Shown: in pieces, positions 46,337 to 56,505 of the stretch
How the letters are laid out: the number at the start of each line of letters is the position of its first letter
Position numbering within the stretch: the stretch's first letter is position 1
Origin: Spartinivicinus ruber
GTDB taxonomy: Bacteria; Pseudomonadota; Gammaproteobacteria; Pseudomonadales; Zooshikellaceae
NCBI RefSeq assembly: GCF_011009015.1
Contig: NZ_CP048878.1
Span: forward strand, 1,456,001-1,520,000
Reading direction: 5' to 3'
Length of the DNA stretch: 64,000 nucleotides
The notes under the pieces: model-generated
What the model saw: only the letters and a program-made list of their open reading frames with translations
Databases searched by the model: none
Told to the model about the DNA's origin: nothing
Translations under genes and position numbers: made by a program

Positions 46337-46921
46337 ATGTTATTGATGATTGATAATTACGACTCTTTTACCTACAACATCGTCCAATATTTGGCTGAGC
46401 TTGGTGCAGACGTTCAGGTGTATCGAAATGATGAAATTTCACTAGCTGATATCGAACAACTGAATCCAGAAAGAATTGTGATCTCGCCTGGGCCTTGTAC
46501 ACCCAATGAGGCTGGTGTTTCAATGGCTGTTATTGAACACTTTGCAGGAAAGCTACCCATCTTAGGAGTTTGTCTAGGCCATCAAAGCATTGGTCAGGTA
46601 TTTGGTGGCAAGGTAATACGTGCTAAGCAAGTAATGCATGGTAAAGTTTCACCAGTAAAACATGCTAATAAAGGGGTGTTTCAGGGGCTGAAAAATCCAT
46701 TACAAGCAACTCGCTATCACTCCCTAGTGTTAGAAGCTGACTCATTACCAGACTGTCTTGAAGTAACTGCCTGGACTGAAACTGAACAAGGTGAGCTGGA
46801 GGAGATCATGGGAGTCCGGCATAAATTGCTGGCCATTGAAGGGGTTCAGTTTCACCCAGAGTCAATTATGACTAGACAGGGACATGAACTGTTGAATAAC
46901 TTCCTGCAACAGACCTGCTGA
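46337..46921 (+). CDS. trpG: Anthranilate synthase component II (glutamine amidotransferase)
   Basis: 194 residues, class I amidotransferase: [27 protein letters not shown], nucleophile Cys in [20 protein letters not shown] and catalytic His/Glu in [10 protein letters not shown]. It releases ammonia from glutamine for TrpE. trpD follows after 10 bp. Confidence 0.98.
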   Translation: MLLMIDNYDSFTYNIVQYLAELGADVQVYRNDEISLADIEQLNPERIVISPGPCTPNEAGVSMAVIEHFAGKLPILGVCLGHQSIGQVFGGKVIRAKQVMHGKVSPVKHANKGVFQGLKNPLQATRYHSLVLEADSLPDCLEVTAWTETEQGELEEIMGVRHKLLAIEGVQFHPESIMTRQGHELLNNFLQQTC

Positions 46922-46931
46922 GGTACGCATT

Positions 46932-47978
46932 ATGGATATTAAGCAAGCAATAGCGACGGTGATTGATCATCGTGATTTAAGTACCGAAGAGATGGTCTTG
47001 GTCATGCGGCAAATCATGACTGGGCAGGCAACTGATGCGCAAATTGCCGCCTTTTTGGTGGGGCTGCGCATGAAAAGCGAAAGCATAGATGAAATTACTG
47101 GAGCCGCTCAGGTTATGCGAGAGCTGGTCTCTCCTGTTGAGATTGAGGTAGAAAATTTAGTTGACACCTGTGGCACAGGTGGTGACGGCGCTAATATCTT
47201 TAATGTGTCTACTGCAGCTGCTTTTGTGGTTGCTGCAGCAGGTGGTCATGTAGCTAAGCATGGCAATCGCTCGGTTTCAGGTAAATCAGGTAGTGCTGAT
47301 TTGCTGGAGGCTGCGGGAATTCAGTTAGAGCTGACCAGTGAGCAAATTGCTCGTGCTGTTGAGCATGTTGGCCTTGGCTTTATGTTTGCCCCTTTACATC
47401 ACGGTGCTATGAAGTATGCGATTGGTCCACGAAAAGAAATGGGGGTTCGCACCCTGTTTAATATGCTAGGGCCAATGACCAATCCTGCTAAAGTGACGCG
47501 GCAGGTAATCGGGGTATTTAGCAAACCCCTGGCTAAACATATGGCCAGTGTGATGAAACGTTTGGGAAGCGAGCATGTAATGGTAGTGCATTCGGCTGAT
47601 GGCTTGGACGAAATTTCAATTGCTAATCAAACTTATGTAGCTGAACTAAAAAATGGTGAAGTGGAGGAATATACGATTAAGCCTGAAGACTTTGGGATTA
47701 ACAGCCAAAGCTTGATTGGCTTGGAAGTGGCTGGCCCAGAAGAAAGCTATGCACTGATTCAGGATGCATTGGGTAAGCAAAAAGGCCCTAATGCTGGCAA
47801 GGCAGCAGATATTATTGCATTAAATGCAGGTGCTGCTATTTATGTTTCAGGCTTGGCGGATTACTTAGCTGAAGGAGTGAAGGATGCGCAAGACGCTATT
47901 TACAGTGGCCTAGCTAAAGAAAAAATGGCTGAGCTTGCAAGCTTCACCCGTTATGCAACCCAGAAGGATGATGAGTAA
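46932..47978 (+). CDS. trpD: Anthranilate phosphoribosyltransferase
   Basis: 348 residues. PRPP-binding [36 protein letters not shown], and [20 protein letters not shown] binding anthranilate. Joins phosphoribose to anthranilate. trpC starts 3 bp after its stop. Unlike enteric bacteria trpG and trpD are separate genes, as in Pseudomonas. Confidence 0.98.
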   Translation: MDIKQAIATVIDHRDLSTEEMVLVMRQIMTGQATDAQIAAFLVGLRMKSESIDEITGAAQVMRELVSPVEIEVENLVDTCGTGGDGANIFNVSTAAAFVVAAAGGHVAKHGNRSVSGKSGSADLLEAAGIQLELTSEQIARAVEHVGLGFMFAPLHHGAMKYAIGPRKEMGVRTLFNMLGPMTNPAKVTRQVIGVFSKPLAKHMASVMKRLGSEHVMVVHSADGLDEISIANQTYVAELKNGEVEEYTIKPEDFGINSQSLIGLEVAGPEESYALIQDALGKQKGPNAGKAADIIALNAGAAIYVSGLADYLAEGVKDAQDAIYSGLAKEKMAELASFTRYATQKDDE

Positions 47979-47981
47979 TTA

Positions 47982-48779
47982 ATGAATACACCGACTGTGT
48001 TAAAAAAAATCCTTGCTCGTAAAGCTGAGGAGGTTTCAGAACGTTTGCAAAAGAAGTCACTTGAGCAGTTAATCGAGCTGGCTGGTGATGCTTCAGAGTG
48101 TCGTGGTTTCAAAGCGGCTATTGAAGCAAAAGTGAAGGCTAAACAGCCAGCAGTGATTGCGGAGATCAAAAAAGCATCTCCTAGTAAAGGGGTTTTGCGA
48201 GAGAACTTTAGCCCATCAGCCATTGCAACAAGCTATCAGCAAGGTGGGGCTACTTGTTTATCGGTATTAACTGACCAGGATTTTTTTCAGGGCCACGATA
48301 GCTATTTACAACAAGCAAAAGCTGCTTGTGATCTACCGGTATTGCGGAAAGATTTTATCATTGATCCCTATCAGGTTTATGAAGCTCGCTGGCTCGGGGC
48401 AGACTGTATTTTACTGATTGTGTCAGCACTTAATAATGAACAGCTTGAGGGGCTCAATCGGCTTGCGCAAAAGCTGGGCTTAGATGTGCTGGTGGAAGTG
48501 CATGATGCAGATGAACTAGCAAGAGCGCTACAGCTGTCTGGAGAGTTTTTGTTGGGGATTAATAACCGTAACTTGCATACATTTGATGTCAGCTTAGATA
48601 CTACTTTTGAACTGTTAAAACAGTTGTCAGCTGATCGCTTGGTTGTTACAGAAAGCGGTATTCACACAGTTAATGATGTTAAAGCCATGCTGGATCACAA
48701 TGTCTATGCATTTTTGGTTGGTGAGACGTTTATGCGTGCTGATGAGCCTGGAGAGCAGTTAAAAAAATTATTTAGTTAG
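47982..48779 (+). CDS. trpC: Indole-3-glycerol-phosphate synthase
   Basis: 265 residues, monofunctional TIM barrel without the TrpF half: [64 protein letters not shown] and [14 protein letters not shown] carry catalytic Lys and Glu. trpF, trpB and trpA are not in the window, fitting the split trp layout of pseudomonads. A bidirectional terminator follows. Confidence 0.98.
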   Translation: MNTPTVLKKILARKAEEVSERLQKKSLEQLIELAGDASECRGFKAAIEAKVKAKQPAVIAEIKKASPSKGVLRENFSPSAIATSYQQGGATCLSVLTDQDFFQGHDSYLQQAKAACDLPVLRKDFIIDPYQVYEARWLGADCILLIVSALNNEQLEGLNRLAQKLGLDVLVEVHDADELARALQLSGEFLLGINNRNLHTFDVSLDTTFELLKQLSADRLVVTESGIHTVNDVKAMLDHNVYAFLVGETFMRADEPGEQLKKLFS

Positions 48780-48867
48780 TGATCTTGCCTGTGGAATAAA
48801 TTGACAATTTTTCCACTGTTTATTATCTAACGTTGCTGTTTACGCAGGTAGTTGATTATACAAAAAT

Positions 48868-48893
48868 AAAAAGGCGACATTGTCGCCTTTTTT
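48868..48893. terminator. Bidirectional terminator between trpC and crp
   Basis: AAAAAGGCGAC, loop ATT, then GTCGCCTTTTTT: a GC stem with an A run on its left and a T run on its right, so it works for trpC (plus) and for crp (minus). It lies 38 bp before the crp stop. Confidence 0.92.
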
Positions 48894-48931
48894 ACTGATA
48901 GGATGTTGGTTTTATACACGCTGGCTTTGTG

Positions 48932-49573
48932 CTAACGGGTGCCGTAGACCACCATTGTCTTTCCTTTTACTGACACTAAGCCTTGCTCTTCGAGAGTTTT
49001 TAATACTCGGCCAACCATTTCTCGAGAACAGCCGACGATACGACCAATTTCTTGGCGAGTAATTTTGATTTGCATGCCGTCTGGGTGAGTCATCGCATCA
49101 GGTTCTTTACATAAGTCAAGTAAAGTGCGAGCAACGCGTCCAGTTACATCCAAGAAAGCTAAGTCGCCCACTTTACGAGTGGTATTTCTGAGGCGGCTAG
49201 CGATTTGCTTACCAATAGCAAACAGCATTTCTGGGTCATCATCGCAGTATTCGCGGAATTTGCTGTAACTGATTTCTGCGACTTCACACTCTGTTTTAGC
49301 TCTAACCCAGGCGCTTCGTGAGCTATCTTTTTCGTCAAGGAATAAGCCCATCTCGCCAAAGAAGTCTCCTTCATTGAGGTAGGCAATAATAATATCCCGA
49401 CCATCATCATCCTCAATGAGGATAGTGACTGAGCCTTTAACGATGTAGTATAAAGAATCACTACTGTCACCTGCGTAAATAATAGTGCTTTTCGCACTGT
49501 AACGCCGACGGTGGCATAGTGAAAGAAACTTGTCTAAATCTTTAATCTTTGGTGTTGGGGTAATTGCAACCAT
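48932..49573 (-). CDS. crp: cAMP-binding regulator CRP/Vfr
   Basis: 213 residues. Cyclic-nucleotide domain with [34 protein letters not shown] and [19 protein letters not shown] (the phosphate-binding RSA site), then a long dimerisation helix and the helix-turn-helix [20 protein letters not shown]. Length and sequence match Vfr of Pseudomonas and CRP of E. coli. Expected to bind TGTGA-N6-TCACA sites such as the one at 11425-11446. The 243-bp spacer upstream of it shows no clear operator. Confidence 0.96.
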   Translation of the reverse strand: MVAITPTPKIKDLDKFLSLCHRRRYSAKSTIIYAGDSSDSLYYIVKGSVTILIEDDDGRDIIIAYLNEGDFFGEMGLFLDEKDSSRSAWVRAKTECEVAEISYSKFREYCDDDPEMLFAIGKQIASRLRNTTRKVGDLAFLDVTGRVARTLLDLCKEPDAMTHPDGMQIKITRQEIGRIVGCSREMVGRVLKTLEEQGLVSVKGKTMVVYGTR

Positions 49574-49816
49574 ATAGCGGGTCCAAAAAAATTATCAATA
49601 ACATCCTATTATTTTTAGTTTTCATTATTACCACAAAATTCGTTTTGTTCTAGTTTGATTAAAGGTTAAGTGTTTAAATTATGATGTTCGTCCATCTTTT
49701 TGCGGAGATAGATCATTTCTTTGCCGTGAAACTTAACACTTTACTAAATATGGATGAATTTTTAAGTGGTTCTTTCAATCTCTTTATTATCAAAAGTAGT
49801 ACGTTAAGGTAACAGA

Positions 49817-50239
49817 ATGCAAGCAAAAGTAAGATGGATTGATGGAGTAATGTTCTTGGGTGAGTCTGCTAGTGGTCATACAGCCGTTATGGATGGGCCT
49901 CCGGACCAGGGTGGACGCAATTTAGGTATTCGTCCAATGGAGATGCTGCTATTAGGTGTTGGTGGCTGTTCTTCGTTTGATGTAATGACGATATTACAAA
50001 AATCGAAGCAGCAGGTAACTGATTGTTACGTTGATATTAATGCTGAGCGAGTTGATGCTGTGCCAGCAGTATTCAGTAAAATTCATTTGCATTTTGTAGT
50101 TAAGGGCAAAGATCTTAAAGAGGCTCATGTCAAACGTGCTGTGCAGTTGTCTGCAGAAAAATACTGCTCAGCATCAATTATGCTGAGTAAAGCGGGAGTT
50201 GAAATTAGTCATGACTATGAAATTCAAACAGATGATTGA
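49817..50239 (+). CDS. OsmC/Ohr-family protein
   Basis: 140 residues of the OsmC fold with two Cys in the usual places: GVGGCSSFDVMTIL and SAEKYCSASIML. Members are thiol peroxidases for organic hydroperoxides; the sub-type next to crp in pseudomonads is YhfA-like and its substrate is not known. In P. aeruginosa speD follows; here coq7 (opposite strand) is the next gene. Confidence 0.9.
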   Translation: MQAKVRWIDGVMFLGESASGHTAVMDGPPDQGGRNLGIRPMEMLLLGVGGCSSFDVMTILQKSKQQVTDCYVDINAERVDAVPAVFSKIHLHFVVKGKDLKEAHVKRAVQLSAEKYCSASIMLSKAGVEISHDYEIQTDD

Positions 50240-50256
50240 ACTTAAATGATAACAAC

Positions 50257-50286
50257 AAGCATCTAAGTTTAATTATTTAGATGCTT
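50257..50286. other. Hairpin between convergent osmC-like and coq7 genes
   Basis: AAGCATCTAA and TTAGATGCTT are perfect 10-bp arms with a 10-nt loop, 17 bp after the osmC-like stop. No T run follows on either side, so it is at best an atypical terminator or an mRNA-end stabiliser. Confidence 0.45.
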
Positions 50287-50346
50287 AGCTAGTAGACAGT
50301 AAAATTTTTAACTAAAAAGTGAAAATAGAAATTGCAAAGTTGTCAT

Positions 50347-50997
50347 TTAAATATGATAAGCAGTTTTTGTCATAAATTTAGAAGCAGAAGTCATAAATAG
50401 CTTTACTGGTTTTGGAAAATCAAAACCACCTGCTGCTAGGGCTTTTTCTTCGTGTATGGCTTCATCAACCAACATTTGCTCAACAATAGCACGGCTTTTA
50501 GCATCTTGAGCTGGTAACGATTGAAGGTGTCCTGAAAGATGTTTGCAGACTTGGTTTTCTGTTGCGGCTACAAACCCTAAACTCCATTTGTCTCCAACCA
50601 CACCTGCAAGTGCGCCAATAGAAAAAGATAAGCCATACCAAACAGGGTTGAGTAAACTTGGTCGGCTATTGAGTTGCTCTAATCGCTCTTCACACCAAGC
50701 AAGGTGGTCGACTTCTTCTTGAGCTGCTTGCTCCATTTCTTCTCTAACATTAGGTAACTTAGCGGTAAGCCCCTGTCCTTGATAAAGGGCCTGGGCACAA
50801 ACCTCACCTGTATGGTTGACCCGCATCAAGCCCGCTGCATGACGCTGCTCCGGTTCAGAAAGGATTTCCTCCTTGGCTTTATTACCTGGTGATGAGCGAG
50901 AGGGCTGGTGAGCATGTCGGCTAAGAGTGCGTAACACTTGATCAGACTGGCTGATAAGTTTATCAAGAATGGATAGTCGCCTTGTGTCTTTGGACAT
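50347..50997 (-). CDS. coq7: 5-demethoxyubiquinol hydroxylase Coq7
   Basis: 216 residues of the di-iron carboxylate fold: [38 protein letters not shown] and [15 protein letters not shown] supply the Glu and His ligands. It performs the late C6 hydroxylation in ubiquinone synthesis. It follows the HIT gene after 25 bp, an arrangement also seen in Pseudomonas. Confidence 0.96.
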   Translation of the reverse strand: MSKDTRRLSILDKLISQSDQVLRTLSRHAHQPSRSSPGNKAKEEILSEPEQRHAAGLMRVNHTGEVCAQALYQGQGLTAKLPNVREEMEQAAQEEVDHLAWCEERLEQLNSRPSLLNPVWYGLSFSIGALAGVVGDKWSLGFVAATENQVCKHLSGHLQSLPAQDAKSRAIVEQMLVDEAIHEEKALAAGGFDFPKPVKLFMTSASKFMTKTAYHI

Positions 50998-51022
50998 ACT
51001 ACTGCTTTCCTATTGTTAGTGT

Positions 51023-51364
51023 TTAACCGGGAGGCCAGCGCAAGGCTCGACCGCCTAAAACATGCAAATGGATATGAAATATAGTCTGGCCTGCCTGCTT
51101 ATTGCAATTAATCACAGTGCGATAGCCCTCTTCTGCCAGCCCCATTTCTTTGCACAGTTTACTCGCCATGAGCTGCATATGCCCAAGCAATGTCTGGTGT
51201 TCTGTGCTTGCCTCATTAAGCGTAGCAATATGTTGTTTAGGTATAATTAAAAAGTGCGTAGGAGCCCCTGGATTAATGTCATGAAATGCATATATCTGTT
51301 CGTCTTCATATACTTTATTGGAGGGGATTTCCCCTGCTGCAATTTTGCAGAATAAACAATCCAC
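51023..51364 (-). CDS. hinT: HIT-family nucleotide hydrolase, HinT-like
   Basis: 113 residues with FCKIAAGEIPSNKVYEDEQI, HFLIIPKQHIATL and the triad HIHLHVLGG. HinT-type enzymes split AMP-lysine or similar phosphoramidates. Upstream of coq7 and divergent from the Ycf46-like ATPase gene across 114 bp. Confidence 0.95.
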   Translation of the reverse strand: MDCLFCKIAAGEIPSNKVYEDEQIYAFHDINPGAPTHFLIIPKQHIATLNEASTEHQTLLGHMQLMASKLCKEMGLAEEGYRTVINCNKQAGQTIFHIHLHVLGGRALRWPPG

Positions 51365-51478
51365 TATGTTGCTCCTTGCTGTTGCTAATCATAACTGTGC
51401 TAGAGCTGCAGTTTACGACAGTCACTTGGAAACGCAACTGTTGTGTATTGTTATGTGTATTGTTAAGAGTGACCATGC

Positions 51479-52984
51479 ATGCTGTGTTGGGAGGGGCCCT
51501 TGAAAACCGATATCCATGACCTTTGTTTGGTACTTGACTCAGGAATCCCATTAGTAGTGATAGAGTCCTATGAAGAGCCTCGGGTCCTACAGATGATGAC
51601 ACGGCTCGCGATTAAGCGACAGTTAGCATTATTCTCTTGGTCTATTACGACTGGGATGCAGCGACTAGGTTTCGGCATTGATCTTGATCAGGATCAGGGT
51701 TTTGATAAGCCAGAAGCGGCATTACAGTTAATTAAGCAATCACCTGAACCTGGGCTGTATGTGCTATGTGACTTTCACCCTTACTTGGTGGATGAGCCGA
51801 AAAATATCCGGCTGCTTAAAGAAATTGCACTCCAATACGACAAGTTAAAGCATACAGTCGTGTTTTTAAGTCACCGTCTTGAGCTTCCTCCTGAACTTAA
51901 ACGCTACGGTGCCCATTTTGAGCTTGCATTACCTTCAGATGACCAACTCCTGAATATTGTGCGTGAGGAAGCAGCCAACTGGTCGAATAAGCATCGTGGG
52001 CAAAAGGTTAAAACTGATAATAAAACCCTGAAAAAACTAGTGGCTAATCTAAGAGGGCTGTCAGCAGGAGAAGCTAGGCAGTTGGCTCGTAGTGTTATTT
52101 TTGATGGCGGTGCAATTACAGTTGATGACTTGCCAGAAGTCAATAAAGCTAAATTTACTTTGATGGATATGGAGGGGATTTTAAGTTTTGAATATGACAC
52201 TGCTAAATTCTCTGAGGTAGGAGGGTTGGAAAACTTCAAGCAATGGTTACGGGATCGGCAAAAGGCATTTTTAGAAGATGATAAAGCGTTAGACCCGCCA
52301 AAAGGAGTGATGTTGTTAGGCATTCAAGGGAGTGGTAAAAGTTTGGCTGCTAAGGCCGTAGCAGGGGTGTGGGGAGTGCCACTGCTACGGCTGGATTTTG
52401 GGGCTTTATATAATAAGTATTTTGGCGAAACAGAACGTAATTTACGCGAAGCCCTTAAATTAGCAGACTTAATGTCACCTTGTGTGTTGTGGATGGATGA
52501 GATTGAAAAAGGTATTGCTACTGGGTTAAATGACCAAGGTACTTCGCGGCGGGTGTTGGGTACTTTACTTACCTGGATGGCGGAGCGCACTACTAAAGTA
52601 TTTATTGTGGCGACTTCTAATGATATTTCTCAGCTGCCTCCTGAGCTAGTTCGAAAGGGACGCATGGATGAGATATTTTTTGTTGATTTGCCTGATGCAA
52701 AAATAAGGCGGACTATTTTTGAAATACACCTGTCTAAGCGGGATCAAGATTGCCAGGAGTTTGATATAGAAATGCTGGCTAATATTACCGAAGGCTTCTC
52801 TGGTGCAGAAATTGAGCAGGCTGTAGTTGGAGCATTCTATTCAGCAGCGGCAGAGCAACAACAATTACAGATGCATCATTTGGTGGCTGCAATTAAGGCC
52901 ACAAGTCCATTATCCGTAGTAATGGCTGAGGATGTTCAATATTTAAGAGAGTGGGCTAATAATAGAACGGTGTTAGCAAATTGA
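51479..52984 (+). CDS. Ycf46-like AAA ATPase
   Basis: About 500 residues. The N-terminal half (PLVVIESYEEPRVLQMMTRL, LYVLCDFHPYL, VFLSHRLELPPELKRYG) is a degenerate ATPase-like domain typical of Ycf46 proteins; the C-terminal half is an active AAA module with LLGIQGSGKSLAAKAVAG, VLWMDEIEKG, ATSNDISQLPPELVRKGRMD. Its role is unknown; cyanobacterial Ycf46 is linked to inorganic carbon use. Start choice: ATG 51479 gives 501 residues, but TTG 51500 has GGGAGG 5 nt before it and may be the true start. The same gene follows HIT in P. aeruginosa. Confidence 0.9.
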   Translation: MLCWEGPLKTDIHDLCLVLDSGIPLVVIESYEEPRVLQMMTRLAIKRQLALFSWSITTGMQRLGFGIDLDQDQGFDKPEAALQLIKQSPEPGLYVLCDFHPYLVDEPKNIRLLKEIALQYDKLKHTVVFLSHRLELPPELKRYGAHFELALPSDDQLLNIVREEAANWSNKHRGQKVKTDNKTLKKLVANLRGLSAGEARQLARSVIFDGGAITVDDLPEVNKAKFTLMDMEGILSFEYDTAKFSEVGGLENFKQWLRDRQKAFLEDDKALDPPKGVMLLGIQGSGKSLAAKAVAGVWGVPLLRLDFGALYNKYFGETERNLREALKLADLMSPCVLWMDEIEKGIATGLNDQGTSRRVLGTLLTWMAERTTKVFIVATSNDISQLPPELVRKGRMDEIFFVDLPDAKIRRTIFEIHLSKRDQDCQEFDIEMLANITEGFSGAEIEQAVVGAFYSAAAEQQQLQMHHLVAAIKATSPLSVVMAEDVQYLREWANNRTVLAN

Positions 52985-53010
52985 AATAATTACATTATGC
53001 ACTAGCCAGG

Positions 53011-53712
53011 CTATGCTGCAAAATCATTTGGCTTATTATTGGTTTGGTTGGGTTCAGGGTGTTTTTTTAACCAGGCTTTTCGCTTTTCGTTAGCCGCTAA
53101 GGCTTCGATAAGATACTGATAATATAACTGAAACTCTTTGTAGTTAATTAAATGTTTCATTAAGAGATGTTGCTCAGAAGCAGCACACAGCCGCTTAAAA
53201 TAATGCTTTTCCATGCTTGAATTAAAGCAACTGAGTGGTTGGAGTAAATGGATATAGCCAAGGCTTCCCTCAATAGTCTTAATGTATTTCTTTAGTTCAA
53301 GCTCAAGTTGCTTTCTTTTTGTGGTGAGTAAGATGAAGCGGTTTGCTCCTGGTATCAGGGGGAGTAAATTATCTATATAAGTTAGGCCTAATAGAAATAA
53401 AACTGCGCCTAAGAGGCCACCTGTCCACCTAGGAAAGAACCCCAACAAGGCAAACAAAAACAATACACTTGCTATGTAACAACAAATAAACCAGAGAACG
53501 CGAATATTTTTGGCATTTTCTAATGCCTTATCAGTAGGAATTTGTTTCATGCTGAGTAAATCATAGTCTAGTTGTTCAAGAATGTGGCACGCATCGGTTA
53601 GGCCAACATCATAAAGTTCGGCAATCACTTCAGGTTTATGACTTGATGGTTCATCAGTGACGACATCTGGGTTTATGGCTGTGGCTGTTTGTTGGGGTGA
53701 ATGGTTTGTCAT
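53011..53712 (-). CDS. Hypothetical protein with two membrane helices
   Basis: 233 residues. A soluble N-terminus (~1-65) precedes two helices (VLWFICCYIASVLFLFALLG and TGGLLGAVLFLLGLTYIDNL), then a Lys-rich helical C-terminal domain (LTTKRKQLELELKKYIKTIE, HYFKRLCAASEQHLLMKHLI). I recognise no family. It converges on the Ycf46-like gene with 26 bp between and is not part of an evident operon. The helical tail could bind a partner or nucleic acid, but that is a guess. Confidence 0.65.
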   Translation of the reverse strand: MTNHSPQQTATAINPDVVTDEPSSHKPEVIAELYDVGLTDACHILEQLDYDLLSMKQIPTDKALENAKNIRVLWFICCYIASVLFLFALLGFFPRWTGGLLGAVLFLLGLTYIDNLLPLIPGANRFILLTTKRKQLELELKKYIKTIEGSLGYIHLLQPLSCFNSSMEKHYFKRLCAASEQHLLMKHLINYKEFQLYYQYLIEALAANEKRKAWLKKHPEPNQTNNKPNDFAA

Positions 53713-53979
53713 TAATATCGTTTGACAGTATGTTGAGGGTATTCGCTTTCCAAATGGTTATCTATCATTCTTTATAAGATAAGTAATTTGTTACAGCTTA
53801 AGTGTAAACCAAAAACTGTATTTCTTGGGGAAAGGTAATGCATGCCAGTTTGGAAATAAGGTCGATCTTTTTGTTAAAGGCATACGTATTATTCGCGATG
53901 GTTTCTTTGCATTAAGATGCACATCATTAATAGCAACTCTTCTTTATATTCATTAACTTACTTTGGAAGGTGAAGGCGG

Positions 53980-54357
53980 ATGACTAAGCGCTTATGGGTG
54001 CTACTGTTGGGTTGGTTGATTATTGTGCCTGTTTGTTGGGGAAATGATAATATTGGGAGGTTTCAGATTTATACAGCAAGTTCAACTAAAGACGGCAGGC
54101 CAATAGCGTTAAAGCTTGATACTTATACTGGCGACAGTTGGTTCTTTAATGGTGAGTACTGGCAGCAGATGAAAGAAACTGGTGCTAAAAATATCTATAA
54201 GCAAGCAAGTTACCGACTTTCGCTAACAGATTCAGATAGTGGTTTAGTTATTTTTAGGTTTAGTGCGATTAATGGTTCTGCCTGGTCTTACGCAGATAAT
54301 GGGTGGAGATATATTCATAATGAAGCCCCGAAGGAGGAAGAGCCTACAGCTGATTAG
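53980..54357 (+). CDS. Small exported protein of unknown function
   Basis: 125 residues with a clear signal peptide (KRLWVLLLGWLIIVPVCWG, cleavage likely before NDNIG). The mature part is short and beta-rich (RFQIYTASSTKDGRPIALKL, TYTGDSWFFNGEYWQQM) and ends acidic. No family recognised. GGAAGG precedes the start. It stands alone between a minus-strand gene and the TPR gene; the following 396-bp spacer (54358-54753) shows no further gene or clear regulatory site. Confidence 0.65.
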   Translation: MTKRLWVLLLGWLIIVPVCWGNDNIGRFQIYTASSTKDGRPIALKLDTYTGDSWFFNGEYWQQMKETGAKNIYKQASYRLSLTDSDSGLVIFRFSAINGSAWSYADNGWRYIHNEAPKEEEPTAD

Positions 54358-54753
54358 TTGATTTGAAGTACCAAAACTGTCTGATATTAATACAAGTGAT
54401 TTTTCTCTATTAGCACTGATAATAAAGCGATTATTATAAATCGACTATAAACACAGTCGCCCTTATTAGCAATCAGTCAGGAAGTTAATTAGTTTTGATA
54501 TAAAAAAACTTCCTTTGCGATTTATTCTTATTTAACCGTTATTTTTCTTTACAAAAATCACTTCCAGCGATTAAACCTTAGTAATGAACTGTTGAAAATA
54601 GCATCAATAAAGTAATTGGTGTAATAGCTGCATTACCCTCTTAAGTTTGGAATAAGTCAATTATTTCCAGACCTGATTTCAATGGGGTTATCCGTATTCG
54701 TCAGTTTGGAGTTTGAAGTGGCAGGGAGCTCCCTTATTAAAAGAGGGTTTGCT

Positions 54754-55995
54754 ATGGCAGTTAATAAGTACATCAGCTTATTGTTAATTTCTTTCTTAAG
54801 TCCTTTTGCTGCAGGTTATTCTAATTCCACTCTAGATACGCTAGTTAGTTTTTCTCATGATATTGAAGTACCACCTGATTCAAGTAAAGCGGATCTATTT
54901 GAATCTGAGGATAATAAAGCATACTACGATGATGTCGTAAATGGCTTTTATTTATGGCAGGCAGAGCGCTATTTTGGTCAAAGTGACATCAAACGGGCAA
55001 AGGCAGCCATTGATAATGTATTAGCTGACTCACCCGATTTGGCGGCCGCGCATGCGGCGCTTGGCCGTTATTATTTTTATGTACATGACTTTCAGATGAG
55101 TCTGAAAGAATTTTTATTAGCGCAGTATTTAGATCCCGATTATTTTCCTGCTTATGTCGATGCGGCTGACCTGTATATAAAAGTATTTAAGCGGGCAGAC
55201 CTGGCAATTGACTCTTATAAGAAAGCATTAGCAATCAAGCCTGATCATGGGCAGGTGCATTATGCCTTAGCAGTTGCTTATATTAATGACAATCAGTTAG
55301 ATAAAGCTAAGCTACACTTCTTGCAGGCCGCAATTATTGCACCTTGGTATGCACAGTCGTGGCTTGCAATGGGACATATTGCTATGGCAGAAGGGAATTT
55401 AAACAAAGCACAACAGTTTCTGGATAAGTTATTAGATTATCAGCCAGGGTTTGCACCAGCATATATTTTGTTGGGGGACTTATTCAGAAAGAAAAAACAA
55501 TATACCAAAGCGCTTTCCGCATACCATCAGGCAATAACTTTGCAAGATGACTTATCGACAGCTTGGATGAAAATAGCCTCATTGCATGAGCAGTTAGGGG
55601 CAGACACGCAAGCAATTAATGCATACCAGAAAATAGTTGCTATTCGGCCAACAGAGGCAGAGGTATATAACAATCTGGCAAAATTAACCATGAAAAAAAA
55701 TCAGCTAGTTAAAGCGGAGGAATGGGCAAGGCAAGCGATTTTACTAGCACCTCACAAGTTGATATTTAGGCAGACGTTAGCTTGGATTTATCAGGCGCAA
55801 GGTAAGTTTGAAGAAGCATTGAATTTAATCAAGCAGTTTATTGGACAAGAGGATGATAATGCGGAGATACATTATCAATTGGGGGTGATTTATCAAAAGT
55901 TAGAGCAAGCAGAAAAAGCCAAGTTTTTTTTGCAAAGAGCTATTTCAATTAATCCAAATTACAATGATGCCCGACAAGTGCTGAAGGGTCTTTAA
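54754..55995 (+). CDS. Exported tetratricopeptide-repeat protein
   Basis: 413 residues from ATG 54754, preferred over the ATG at 54682 because GAGGG lies 6 nt before it and a signal peptide (NKYISLLLISFLSPFAAGYS) then stands at the N-terminus. From ~residue 65 to the end it is a chain of about ten TPR units, e.g. AHAALGRYYFYVHDFQMSLK, VHYALAVAYINDNQLDKAKL, AYILLGDLFRKKKQYTKALS, IHYQLGVIYQKLEQAEKAKF. Likely a periplasmic scaffold; partners unknown. Followed by a strong terminator. Confidence 0.85.
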   Translation: MAVNKYISLLLISFLSPFAAGYSNSTLDTLVSFSHDIEVPPDSSKADLFESEDNKAYYDDVVNGFYLWQAERYFGQSDIKRAKAAIDNVLADSPDLAAAHAALGRYYFYVHDFQMSLKEFLLAQYLDPDYFPAYVDAADLYIKVFKRADLAIDSYKKALAIKPDHGQVHYALAVAYINDNQLDKAKLHFLQAAIIAPWYAQSWLAMGHIAMAEGNLNKAQQFLDKLLDYQPGFAPAYILLGDLFRKKKQYTKALSAYHQAITLQDDLSTAWMKIASLHEQLGADTQAINAYQKIVAIRPTEAEVYNNLAKLTMKKNQLVKAEEWARQAILLAPHKLIFRQTLAWIYQAQGKFEEALNLIKQFIGQEDDNAEIHYQLGVIYQKLEQAEKAKFFLQRAISINPNYNDARQVLKGL

Positions 55996-56020
55996 GCTGT
56001 GTGTTTCAATTAGTCATCAT

Positions 56021-56051
56021 GTAAAGCGAGCGTTGCTCGCTTTACTTTTTT
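56021..56051 (+). terminator. Rho-independent terminator of the TPR gene
   Basis: GTAAAGCGAGC, loop GTT, GCTCGCTTTAC, then six T, 25 bp after the stop codon; it lies between convergent genes. Confidence 0.95.
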
Positions 56052-56057
56052 GGAATA

Positions 56058-56486
56058 TTAAAAAGGTTGCATCTCTACCAGCAAGACAATCCCGATGAGT
56101 AGTAATACTGGAGCTTCATTAAAAAAACGAAAAAAGATATGATTTTTATGGTTCTTATCTTCGCGAAATTGCTTCACAAAGTAGCCGCAAGTGAAGTGAT
56201 ATATAATCAGTAAAATAACCAGTGTTAGTTTGGTGTGCATCCAACCCACTGACATAAACCCCTGGAAGTTGAAGGTTAATAACCAGATGCCAAGCAATAC
56301 AGTTGCAATCATAGCTGGTGTGGTGATGCCCCGATATAGTTTCCGTTCCATAACTTTAAAGCGGTCAATACTGGTTTGGTCTTTAGACATAGCGTGATAT
56401 ACAAATAGTCTTGGTAAGTAAAACAGGCCAGCAAACCAGCAGACCATCGCAATAATATGAAAGGCTTTAATGCCTAGATATAACAT
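56058..56486 (-). CDS. hemJ: Protoporphyrinogen oxidase HemJ
   Basis: 142 residues with four membrane helices. It opens MLYLGIKAFHIIAMVCWFAG with the conserved His10, then RKLYRGITTPAMIATVLLGI, GWMHTKLTLVILLIIYHF and RFFNEAPVLLLIGIV, all typical of HemJ. It oxidises protoporphyrinogen IX in haem synthesis. ClC-type gene lies 19 bp upstream on the same strand. Confidence 0.95.
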   Translation of the reverse strand: MLYLGIKAFHIIAMVCWFAGLFYLPRLFVYHAMSKDQTSIDRFKVMERKLYRGITTPAMIATVLLGIWLLTFNFQGFMSVGWMHTKLTLVILLIIYHFTCGYFVKQFREDKNHKNHIFFRFFNEAPVLLLIGIVLLVEMQPF

Positions 56487-56505
56487 TTAATTCATCTCCT
56501 GTAGG

